A stretch of DNA of 5,843 bases from an uncultured Flavobacteriales bacterium (GTDB lineage Bacteria; Bacteroidota; Bacteroidia; Flavobacteriales; Crocinitomicaceae), in contig CAMLET010000229.1 in NCBI GenBank assembly GCA_946479125.1, positions 1 through 5,843 on the forward strand. The letters run 5' to 3'. Of the stretch, positions 1 through 5,279 are shown piece after piece; positions within the stretch are counted from its first letter, which is position 1; each line of letters begins with the position of its first letter. The position numbers were made by a program, and so were the translations under genes. Under the pieces are notes generated by a model. The model made no database searches, had not been told where the DNA came from, and saw only the letters and a list, made by a program, of their open reading frames with translations.

Positions 1-288
1 ACTACTGCATTAGGTATTTTCACGCTGTTAATCATTACCTGCTCTTGTCAATCAGAGTATGAACGTCAATTGGCGAAAGGGAAGGATATTGTTGAGAAAC
101 AGTTAAGTAGAAATACCAGAGAACTAATTACAAACAAGGCAAACATGGTCCTTCAGAACGAATTGGAGGTTTGCGCGCACGTTTCAGGAAACGAGCGGGT
201 ATTCATGATGGAAATGACAAACTACAAAGCTGAATTACAACAAACATTAGTGGTTAAACAACAACAATTGCTTACAAAAAGCCATTAA
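1..288 (+). CDS. Small lipoprotein of unknown function, 5' end outside window
   Basis: Reading frame 1 is open from the first base to the TAA at 286-288 and gives 95 visible residues. Visible residues 4-13 are hydrophobic and run into a Cys pair (C14 and C16, context LLIITCSCQSEY), which is a relaxed Bacteroidota lipobox. The start codon and the n-region of the signal peptide therefore lie just before the window. A start at the TTG at position 70 would remove this leader and is unlikely. The mature part is about 80 residues, hydrophilic, rich in Lys, Gln and Glu, and probably largely helical, with a Gln-rich C-terminus encoded partly by a CAA run. I do not recognise a family. The gene converges on the alkyltransferase-like gene, with only three bases between the two stop codons and no hairpin there, so the two 3' ends of the transcripts probably overlap. 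Lipoprotein nature is well supported; function is unknown. Confidence 0.75.
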   Translation, partial: TTALGIFTLLIITCSCQSEYERQLAKGKDIVEKQLSRNTRELITNKANMVLQNELEVCAHVSGNERVFMMEMTNYKAELQQTLVVKQQQLLTKSH

Positions 289-291
289 TAC

Positions 292-648
292 TTATAATCG
301 TAGTTCTTCTTCCGGGTTCCAAAAAACATCATTCCAGTTCTGGATCTTGTCCTCTGCTACAACTATTCCTTCATTGGAAAGAAGTTGTTCCATGCTTTTA
401 TTTGCCGGAAAATGATGTTTTCCGCTCAGCATTCCATTTCTATTCACCACTCTGTGCGCCGGAATGTCGTTGAATACATGCGAGCCATTCATTGCGTAAC
501 CAACTAATCTGCTGGAACGTGCGGCTCCAAGGTATTTTGCTATTGCCCCATACGAAGTTGCTCTTCCTTCTGGAATTAAGCGAACCACCTGATAAACGCG
601 ATCAAAGAAATCTGCATTTGCCTCAGAATGTTTTATTGGTTTTGTCAT
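292..648 (-). CDS. Alkyltransferase-like protein (ATL), MGMT fold without the catalytic Cys
   Basis: The product is 118 residues from the ATG at 648. It matches the DNA-binding domain of O6-alkylguanine-DNA alkyltransferases (Ada/MGMT C-terminal domain). Counting from an upstream TTG at 669 (7 residues longer), the winged-helix region holds GRATSYGAIAKYLG (35-48), the base-flipping Arg finger in SSRLVGYAMN (R54) and the active-site loop IPAHRVVN (69-76). In true alkyltransferases that loop reads PCHRV; here the acceptor Cys is Ala71. Known ATL proteins (E. coli YbaZ with Trp, a Thermus homologue with Ala) bind O6-alkylguanine without repairing it and pass it to nucleotide excision repair. That role is inferred here. 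The C-terminus (NWNDVFWNP) resembles other Bacteroidota family members as I remember them. The TTG at 669 is a poor start because it lies inside a promoter-like -7 element; the ATG at 648 follows it by a short leader. Confidence 0.88.
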   Translation of the reverse strand: MTKPIKHSEANADFFDRVYQVVRLIPEGRATSYGAIAKYLGAARSSRLVGYAMNGSHVFNDIPAHRVVNRNGMLSGKHHFPANKSMEQLLSNEGIVVAEDKIQNWNDVFWNPEEELRL

Positions 649-665
649 AATTGTTGTAACGTTTG
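636..665 (+). promoter_or_regulatory. Candidate promoter for the T9SS sorting-domain gene
   Basis: A TTG at 636-638 is separated by exactly 19 bp from AACGTTTG at 658-665, a one-mismatch fit to TTG-N19-TAnnTTTG. The predicted start near 670 gives a leader of about 32 nt before the ATG at 702. The -33 element lies inside the ATL coding region, and the -7 element abuts the -7 element of the opposing ATL promoter. Support is only by pattern. Confidence 0.38.
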
Positions 666-666
666 A

Positions 667-697
667 CAAAGTAACATGTTATCCTGTAAAATCCAAT
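667..697 (-). promoter_or_regulatory. Candidate Bacteroidota promoter for the ATL gene
   Basis: On the minus strand a TTG (696-694) is followed by exactly 19 bp and then TTACTTTG (674-667). This matches the Bacteroidota sigma-A pattern TTG-N19-TAnnTTTG with one mismatch. Placing the final G at -5 puts the transcript start near 662 and leaves a leader of about 14 nt before the ATG at 648. The element contains the TTG that could otherwise be taken as an upstream start codon. Confidence 0.5.
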
Positions 698-701
698 TAC
701 C

Positions 702-1010
702 ATGAAACGTTTGATTTTTGCTGGAATGTTATTCTGCGCAAACTACAGTTTAGGACAAGATATTGATTCTCTGCAAGCTAATGTTTGGGAACTTAGCTGT
801 TATCCAAATCCTACAAGCGATCTTTTGGTGGTAAAATCGAACCGGGAAATTCGCGAAATTCAAATTATTGATCTAACAGGAACGGTTGTTAAGGCGAATG
901 CCATGCCCAATTGGTGTTTTTCATTGAACGATTTGCCATCAGGCTGGTTCTTTGTTTACGTGGTTGATGATGCTGGAAATGTTGAAAAACGAAATATCTA
1001 CAAGAATTGA
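702..1010 (+). CDS. Tiny secreted protein: signal peptide plus T9SS C-terminal sorting domain
   Basis: The protein has 102 residues. Residues 1-18 form a Sec signal peptide (MKR, then a hydrophobic core, ending SLG before Gln19). After a linker of about 14 residues, residues 33-102 have the features of a type A T9SS sorting domain: CYPNPTSDLLVV (33-44), a second strand with IQIIDLTGTVV (53-63), then FSLNDLPSGWFFVYVVDDAG (73-92) and a basic end EKRNIYKN (95-102). In typical T9SS substrates this beta-sandwich domain is the last 70-80 residues behind a large passenger; here there is no passenger. The domain normally directs translocation through the outer membrane and is then cleaved by the sortase PorU, so the cleaved product would be a peptide of roughly 15 residues. 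Whether it is a real substrate, a regulator or a remnant of a larger gene cannot be decided. A plausible promoter lies at 636-665. Confidence 0.85.
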   Translation: MKRLIFAGMLFCANYSLGQDIDSLQANVWELSCYPNPTSDLLVVKSNREIREIQIIDLTGTVVKANAMPNWCFSLNDLPSGWFFVYVVDDAGNVEKRNIYKN

Positions 1011-1099
1011 GAATTCAAAAATTGAAAATGTAAAAGTCTTTCTATTCAGAATGGATGGATTGTAAACTTTTCAATTCTCCATTGACCAATTTTCAATTT
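1009..1099. repeat. AT-rich intergenic repeat region with inverted AATTGAAAA copies
   Basis: The short gap before the DMT_6 gene is built from related motifs. AATTGAAAA occurs at 1020-1028, and its reverse complement TTTTCAATT occurs at 1068-1076 and 1090-1098. The longest exact inverted pair is 11 bp (1019-1029 with 1089-1099). GAGAATT at 1009-1015 is matched inverted by AATTCTC at 1073-1079. It could fold into alternative weak hairpins after the sorting-domain gene. It has no GC-rich stem with a T tract, so I do not call it a terminator. Confidence 0.5.
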
Positions 1100-1111
1100 G
1101 TCTTATTTTCG
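1082..1111 (+). promoter_or_regulatory. Candidate promoter giving a leaderless DMT_6 transcript
   Basis: A TTG at 1082-1084 is followed by exactly 19 bp and TATTTTCG at 1104-1111, one mismatch from TAnnTTTG. If the last G is -5, transcription starts at 1116, which is the A of the ATG of the next gene. The TTG at 1098, in frame upstream of that ATG, lies in the promoter spacer and so is not a likely start codon. Confidence 0.45.
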
Positions 1112-1115
1112 TTGT

Positions 1116-1478
1116 ATGAAAGCGTTTTATACAATCGGACTTTTACTTCTTTCAAATATATTCATGACGGTTGCGTGGTACGGTCACCTCAAAGGTGAAA
1201 AGCGCACGGGATTATGGATTCTTGTCACTACAATTTTAATCAGTTGGGGCTGGGCATTTTTCGAATATTGCCTACAGGTTCCTGCAAACAAAATTGGCTA
1301 TAAAGCAAACGGCGGACCTTTCACTCTTATTCAGTTAAAAGTAATCCAGGAAGTTTTGTCGCTGGTCGTTTTTATGGGATTTACCTTGCTGGTATTCAAG
1401 AATGAAACCTTCAAATGGAATCACATTGTAGCGTTTGGATTGATCGTTGTGGCAGTTTATCTCGTATTTAAAAAATAA
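1116..1478 (+). CDS. DMT_6 / DUF486 family small membrane protein
   Basis: The product is 120 residues from the ATG at 1116. It shows four hydrophobic segments, at about residues 4-20, 32-52, 72-92 and 99-117, and ends in Lys-Lys. The stretch WGWAFFEYCLQVPANKIGYK (45-64) is the signature of the DUF486 (DMT_6) family, placed in the drug/metabolite transporter superfamily. Length and helix number match the family, whose members resemble half-size or EmrE-like units and probably work as dimers in the inner membrane. No substrate is established, so transport is only inferred. I prefer the ATG to the TTG at 1098, which would add six residues (MSYFRC) before a normal leader and falls inside the promoter-like site. 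The gene is alone between a repeat region and a terminator hairpin, so it is probably a single-gene transcript. Confidence 0.9.
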   Translation: MKAFYTIGLLLLSNIFMTVAWYGHLKGEKRTGLWILVTTILISWGWAFFEYCLQVPANKIGYKANGGPFTLIQLKVIQEVLSLVVFMGFTLLVFKNETFKWNHIVAFGLIVVAVYLVFKK

Positions 1479-1479
1479 C

Positions 1480-1517
1480 AAAACCTTAGGGCGAATGATG
1501 ATTCGCCCCTACGTTTT
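1480..1517. terminator. Bidirectional GC-rich hairpin between convergent genes
   Basis: A perfect 8-bp stem, GGGCGAAT (1489-1496) and ATTCGCCC (1501-1508), has a GATG loop. After three unpaired positions an outer AAAAC (1480-1484) pairs with GTTTT (1513-1517). The outer arms give a T-rich run after the stem on both strands, so it can serve both the DMT_6 gene (stop at 1478) and the phosphoglycosyl transferase gene, whose TAG (1511-1509) touches the stem. It stands out as GC-rich in AT-rich DNA. Confidence 0.75.
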
Positions 1518-2099
1518 AATTATTTTCAAAAACGTCTTCCACATGATGGAAATATCTGTTCCCAATGTTGGTTTGGCGATGTATTTCTTGTTCAACTCAA
1601 TTTTGGCTGGCATAATTTCGTTGATATAGGTTTCTCTTGGATTTTCTGCTTTCCCTAAAAGTTCATTTTCTTTGAAATATTCCAAAGAAGCATAATCTGT
1701 GATCCCGGGTTTTACATTCAGAATCTCACGTTGGTCGGAGGTGTATAAATCAACATATTCCTGTACTTCTGGTCGTGGACCAACTATGCTCATTTCTCCA
1801 GATAAAACGTTTAAAAATTGCGGAAATTCGTCCAGTTTCACCTTGCGAATAAAATAACCAACTCGTGTAATTCTTGGATCACGCATTCCCACTGTTAGTT
1901 TGCCCAACTTATCAGCATTCACTCTCATGGTTCTGAATTTCCAAAGTCGGAATGTCTTACCGAATTTTCCAACGCGTTCTTGTCGGTAAAAAACTCCACC
2001 TCTAGATTCTAAAAGAATAGCGATTGAAAGCAAAATTCCAAAGGGAAGAAAGACTAACAGGATAATCGTAGAAACTACAAGATCGAACAGACGTTTCAT
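1509..2099 (-). CDS. Small monotopic phosphoglycosyl transferase (WcfS/PglC-like initiating sugar transferase)
   Basis: This 196-residue protein is a complete small member of the bacterial sugar transferase family (PF02397). It moves a sugar-1-phosphate from a UDP-sugar to undecaprenyl phosphate at the inner face of the inner membrane, the first step of O-antigen or capsule assembly. A hydrophobic N-terminus (5-30) would form the re-entrant membrane helix. Next come GGVFYRQERVGKFGKTF (34-50), KFRTM (54-58), DPRITRVGYFIRK (74-86), the catalytic Asp-Glu pair D90-E91 in KLDEFPQFLNVLSGEMS and the VGPRPE motif (106-111). PGITDYASLE (131-140) and a basic C-terminus follow. It has no extra N-terminal membrane domain as in WbaP or WcaJ. 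Its ATG overlaps the stop of the aminotransferase gene (ATGA at 2099-2096), so translation is probably coupled. This suggests that the aminotransferase product is its donor substrate, as with WcfR and WcfS in Bacteroides fragilis polysaccharide A. The sugar itself is inferred. Confidence 0.92.
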   Translation of the reverse strand: MKRLFDLVVSTIILLVFLPFGILLSIAILLESRGGVFYRQERVGKFGKTFRLWKFRTMRVNADKLGKLTVGMRDPRITRVGYFIRKVKLDEFPQFLNVLSGEMSIVGPRPEVQEYVDLYTSDQREILNVKPGITDYASLEYFKENELLGKAENPRETYINEIMPAKIELNKKYIAKPTLGTDISIMWKTFLKIIKT

Positions 2100-3307
2100 C
2101 CCAAGACTTTTTGTACCGCAACCTTTACAGCGTTGATCACAATTTGCACTTGTTCATCTGTCAAATCGAAGTAAACAGGCAATGTAATCTCGTTTTGATA
2201 TTTATTCCAGGCTTCAGGATAATCTTCCATTTTGTAGCCTAAATTCTTGTAAGCCGTCAGGATTGGCAAAGGTTGAAAATGTACGTTCACGCTTACGTCC
2301 TGATCAAAGATCTCCTGCATAATTGCATCGCGTTGCGCTTCGGTGGCGCCGCCAATTCGTAATTGATATAAATGGTAACACGTTTCGCGTTTCTCATCTT
2401 TCATGTGTGGCAATAAGGCCCAGGATTCATTTTTGAAACCTTCATTGTACGCCAAACAAATGGTTCTTCTTCGATCTGTATTCTCGTGAAATCGATTCAA
2501 CTCGATCAAACCAATTGCCGCCTGAATATCTGTCATATTGCACTTGAAACCCGGTTCAAGCACGTCATAACGCCAATTTCCTTTTTGAGCTTTCGCTAAG
2601 GCATCTTTACTTTGTCCGTGCAAAATTTTGATGCACAATTCTTTGTAAATCTCTTCGTGATCAAAAGCATCCGGAAGATTGATGCTCATTGTTCCACCTT
2701 CTGCAGTTGTCAGATTTTTTACTGCGTGAAAAGAAAAACAGCTTACATCAGCCATTGCACCTGCACGTTTTCCGTTGTAAGTTGCTCCAAAAGAATGAGC
2801 AGCATCCGAAGCAATCAAAATTCGACCAAGTTTTTTCTGGTAATCGCTATTCGGTGAGAACATCGCCAAAATTTCTGGTGAATTCACGATGTCGTAAATT
2901 GAATCATAATCGCATGGTAAACCAGCAATATCAACGGGCATAATTGCCTTTGTTCTTGGGGTAATCGCTTTTCTGATTCCTTCCACAGAAATATTGAAAT
3001 CTTCTGAACTCAAATCCACCATGACAGGTGTTGCTCCGGTATGCACAATCACGTTTGCAGAAGCGCAATATGTAATTGCAGGAATAATCACTTCATCTCC
3101 TGGACCGATTCCCCACCAACGCAACAACAATTCCATTCCTGCTGTCCACGAAGAAACGGCAACCGTACATTTATTTCCGCAATATTCTGTCAGTTGTTTC
3201 TCAAACAATTTTGTACGCGGACCGGTCGTAATCCAACCAGAAGTCAAAGCTGCTGTTACCTCATCAATTACCTTTTGGTCGATACGGGGCGGAGAAAATG
3301 GAATCAT
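2096..3307 (-). CDS. DegT/DnrJ/EryC1 PLP aminotransferase for a UDP-4-amino sugar (WcfR/ArnB-like)
   Basis: The 403-residue protein is a sugar-nucleotide aminotransferase of fold type I. It would convert a UDP-4-keto-6-deoxy sugar into the 4-amino sugar, with glutamate as usual amino donor. The N-terminus FSPPRID...SGWITTGP (4-30) is typical. PVDIAGLPCDYD (124-135) precedes the cofactor site: D168 and H171 in SDAAHSFGA and the Schiff-base lysine K197 in FSFHAVKNLTTAEGG (191-205). KCNMTDIQAA (255-264) and the substrate-loop region VNVHFQPLP (340-348) are also present. The K197 motif is closer to ArnB (SFHAIKN) than to WbpE. Between D135 and the SDAAH motif there are about 15 more residues than in ArnB, a feature I recall in Bacteroidota relatives. 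Partner: the phosphoglycosyl transferase overlapping its stop. No 4,6-dehydratase is in view, so it must lie elsewhere. TACCTTTA at 3331-3324 resembles a -7 element but has no -33 partner. Confidence 0.92.
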   Translation of the reverse strand: MIPFSPPRIDQKVIDEVTAALTSGWITTGPRTKLFEKQLTEYCGNKCTVAVSSWTAGMELLLRWWGIGPGDEVIIPAITYCASANVIVHTGATPVMVDLSSEDFNISVEGIRKAITPRTKAIMPVDIAGLPCDYDSIYDIVNSPEILAMFSPNSDYQKKLGRILIASDAAHSFGATYNGKRAGAMADVSCFSFHAVKNLTTAEGGTMSINLPDAFDHEEIYKELCIKILHGQSKDALAKAQKGNWRYDVLEPGFKCNMTDIQAAIGLIELNRFHENTDRRRTICLAYNEGFKNESWALLPHMKDEKRETCYHLYQLRIGGATEAQRDAIMQEIFDQDVSVNVHFQPLPILTAYKNLGYKMEDYPEAWNKYQNEITLPVYFDLTDEQVQIVINAVKVAVQKVLG

Positions 3308-3339
3308 GAAAATGAATTTGGGGTAAAGGTAATGAAAGA

Positions 3340-3371
3340 CGGTTAGACGAGAGAAGAGAGACTATAGACTT
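3340..3371. repeat. Short purine-rich AGA(C/G) low-complexity tract
   Basis: In the 103-bp gap upstream of the aminotransferase gene, AGACGAG, AGAAGAG, AGACTATAGACT and related units follow one another. It separates the aminotransferase from the lipoprotein gene and has no coding content. Nothing else in that gap is a convincing promoter or terminator. Confidence 0.35.
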
Positions 3372-3410
3372 TTTAAATCAATCTCGAAATATTGACACTA
3401 AAATCGTGGA

Positions 3411-3995
3411 CTATCTAATTACAGCACGGATTATTCCAAATAAGATCAATGCAATAATCAATATCGAAACACCGACAATCAGCACAATTGTTAATGTTGG
3501 AGTTTTAGGATTGAATTTAATGCTACCAGAAGCTATTACAGCATAAACAATGAAACCCATAACTATTCCAACACAAATCCCTGCAAAAATATTGCTCGTA
3601 CGATCACCAGAATAACGGATTGCGTTTGATTTAGAATTTAAGACCTCAGTCTTTTCATTTATTGCTTGTTGATCAGATTCAGTTGCTGTTTCATGAGCAT
3701 CTTCAACAGATATGGACTCTGAAACACTGTCAAGAATTTCGGTCGGAACAAACACTCCCTTAACTTCTTCCATTCCTGAATTTATCTTTATCGGAAGTGA
3801 GTCCAATTCAGATTCCTGAGTGCTATTTTCTGCTAACAGCTCCGTTGGTTGTCTTTCCTTCGGGCCTCTCACTTGATGCTTCCAAGAAATTGAATATCCT
3901 TTTCGAAAAACTCTTTTTTCAATGGTGCATGAATTGACACAACTAATTATTGTTAACAGAAAAATAAATGAAAACAAGTTGAATGTCTATTTCAT
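3411..3995 (-). pseudogene. Lipoprotein with two C-terminal membrane helices; in-frame TAG at codon 3
   Basis: The natural start is the ATG at 3995: it is followed by AAA and then, in frame, a sequence giving TFNLFSFIFLLTIISCVNSC, an ordinary Bacteroidota lipoprotein leader. However, codon 3 is TAG (3989-3987). One base change from AAG, CAG or GAG would explain it. The only rescue in frame is a TTG at 3977, which gives 188 residues but no basic n-region. Numbered from that TTG, the lipobox Cys is C13 or C17, then IEKRVFRKGYSISWK (19-33), an acidic Ser/Thr/Glu-rich stretch (about 44-115) likely unstructured, a membrane helix at about 128-150, a short loop, and a second helix at about 161-186. 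I know no function; the IEKR...GY...W start recalls other small Bacteroidota lipoproteins, from memory. It sits between two polysaccharide genes with gaps on both sides, so it may be a separate transcript. Broken, TTG-started, or sequencing error remain open. Confidence 0.6.
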
Positions 3996-4066
3996 AGGTC
4001 AGTGATCTAATGACAACTATGATACAAAAAGGACGGTAAAGTTGGATTTCAGAAAAGTGAATGGGA

Positions 4067-5278
4067 TTACAACTCCGTCAAAAATTCAGTTGCAATCTTA
4101 TCCCTGTTAAAAACCGTAAAAGCATATTGTCTACCGTTCTTACCCATTTCTGATGCTTTCTCTGGATTGTTGAACAATATGTTTACCTTCTCCACTAATT
4201 GCTCCACATTCTCCGGCTCTATGAACAGTGCTGCATTTGCATTGTCGACAAAATGTCTTCTTGCCTCACCGTCAACCGCTAGTAAAATCGGAACTTCCAT
4301 AGCCAACGTTTCAAAAATCTTAGAGGGAATTGCTCCTTCAAACAGATCCAATTTTCTTAATGGAATAATTGCAGCATTTACATCCTTCAAGACTCCGGGC
4401 ATCTCGCTTTTTGGAACAGGAGGCAGAAAATGAACATTCCCTACTCCAAGTGATTTTTTCAGTTCGAGTAATCGATCCTTTTCCGGTCCAGCTCCTTGAA
4501 TAATAAATTGGATCTTCGGATTGCTTTCCACTTGTTTTGCAGCGTGCAAAATCACATCCAGTCCTTGAGCATAGCCTACTACTCCACCATAGAAAAACAA
4601 CATTTGATCGTTAGTAAACCCATGCTTTTCCCTATATCCAATAGACTTAATTTCAGCCGGATTATAAAAAGACAAATCAACACCATTTGGCAACCAAACC
4701 ACTCTTTTTTCAGGAAATCTTCTTGAAATATCATCAACGATTCCCATTGTTTGTCCAGTAATTAAATGTGCTCTTCTATAACATTTCTTTTCCAATCGAT
4801 AAGCCATTCCTAACAACTGCTTATTCGTTACCAAACCTAATTTTTCAGCACTTTCAGGCCAAAGATCCGAAACGTTGAAGATCATCTTCGCTTTTAGCTT
4901 TCGGGATAAACGCATGGCAGAATATCCTAGAAAAAGTGGTGGTGATTCTACCATCAGATAGTCGAACGAATCCAACTTTCTACCGCGCCAATAGGATGTC
5001 CAAACAAAACTGAAATAATTCAATAAGCGCTTGATAATCGACTTGGAAGTAGAAACATAAATCTTAGCTCGATGAACTTGAATTCCGTCAATAACTTCTT
5101 CTCTGATCTTCCCTTTTTCATATCCTTCCTGAATTTCCATTTTTGGATAATTCGGCATGGCCGTCAAGACTTCAACATGAACACCTTTCTCCTTTAAACG
5201 CAGGGCAAGCTCATGAAGTCTATTTTGAGGTGCACCAATCTCTGGTGGATAATATTGGGTAAGAATCAGTAACCTCAC
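4067..5278 (-). CDS. GT4-family glycosyltransferase, WbuB-like
   Basis: The 403-residue protein is a GT-B glycosyltransferase of family GT4, like WbuB, which adds L-FucNAc in E. coli O antigens. The N-terminal acceptor half begins with LLILTQYYPPEIGAPQNRL (3-21), then LTAMPNYP (38-45) and NVSDLWPES (135-143). The C-terminal donor half has FFYGGVVGYAQGLDVILHAA (228-247), QGAGPEKDRL (261-270), and the nucleotide-sugar site EGAIPSKIFETLAMEVPIL (314-332), with E314 and E323 close to the usual EX7E arrangement. No membrane helix is evident; it would act at the cytoplasmic face on a lipid-linked glycan. The start is GTG, fixed because family members begin just before the LLILTQYYPPE strand and because the upstream epimerase stops one base earlier (TAA, A, GTG), implying translational coupling. 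Donor sugar is not determined by sequence. After its TAA there is no clear terminator before the lipoprotein gene. Confidence 0.92.
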   Translation of the reverse strand: MRLLILTQYYPPEIGAPQNRLHELALRLKEKGVHVEVLTAMPNYPKMEIQEGYEKGKIREEVIDGIQVHRAKIYVSTSKSIIKRLLNYFSFVWTSYWRGRKLDSFDYLMVESPPLFLGYSAMRLSRKLKAKMIFNVSDLWPESAEKLGLVTNKQLLGMAYRLEKKCYRRAHLITGQTMGIVDDISRRFPEKRVVWLPNGVDLSFYNPAEIKSIGYREKHGFTNDQMLFFYGGVVGYAQGLDVILHAAKQVESNPKIQFIIQGAGPEKDRLLELKKSLGVGNVHFLPPVPKSEMPGVLKDVNAAIIPLRKLDLFEGAIPSKIFETLAMEVPILLAVDGEARRHFVDNANAALFIEPENVEQLVEKVNILFNNPEKASEMGKNGRQYAFTVFNRDKIATEFLTEL

Positions 5279-5279
5279 T

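Noticed and set aside
244..270. CAA-rich stretch as a phase-variable repeat
   Set aside because: The run is short and imperfect, codes for Gln and Lys in frame, and shows no uniform repeat unit.
1447..1629. Plus-strand open frame running from the DMT_6 gene into the phosphoglycosyl transferase
   Set aside because: It crosses the terminator hairpin and lies antisense to a clear family protein.
3324..3331. TACCTTTA on the minus strand as -7 element for the aminotransferase gene
   Set aside because: One mismatch to TAnnTTTG, but CTC instead of TTG stands 19 bp upstream, so there is no paired -33 element.
2612..3346. Several plus-strand open frames of 80-110 codons
   Set aside because: They lie opposite the aminotransferase gene, have no recognisable motifs, and are explained as frames opened by its codon use.
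3378..3395. Possible terminator after the lipoprotein gene (TCAAT/ATTGA)
   Set aside because: The stem is only 5 bp, AT-rich, with an 8-nt loop; too weak to call.
4025..4055. TTTC-N19-CCTTTTTG as promoter of the lipoprotein gene
   Set aside because: It has the right spacing but several mismatches in both elements; not better than chance in AT-rich DNA.
4167..4726. Two plus-strand open frames within the GT4 gene
   Set aside because: Both are antisense to well-conserved GT4 motifs and have no domain of their own.
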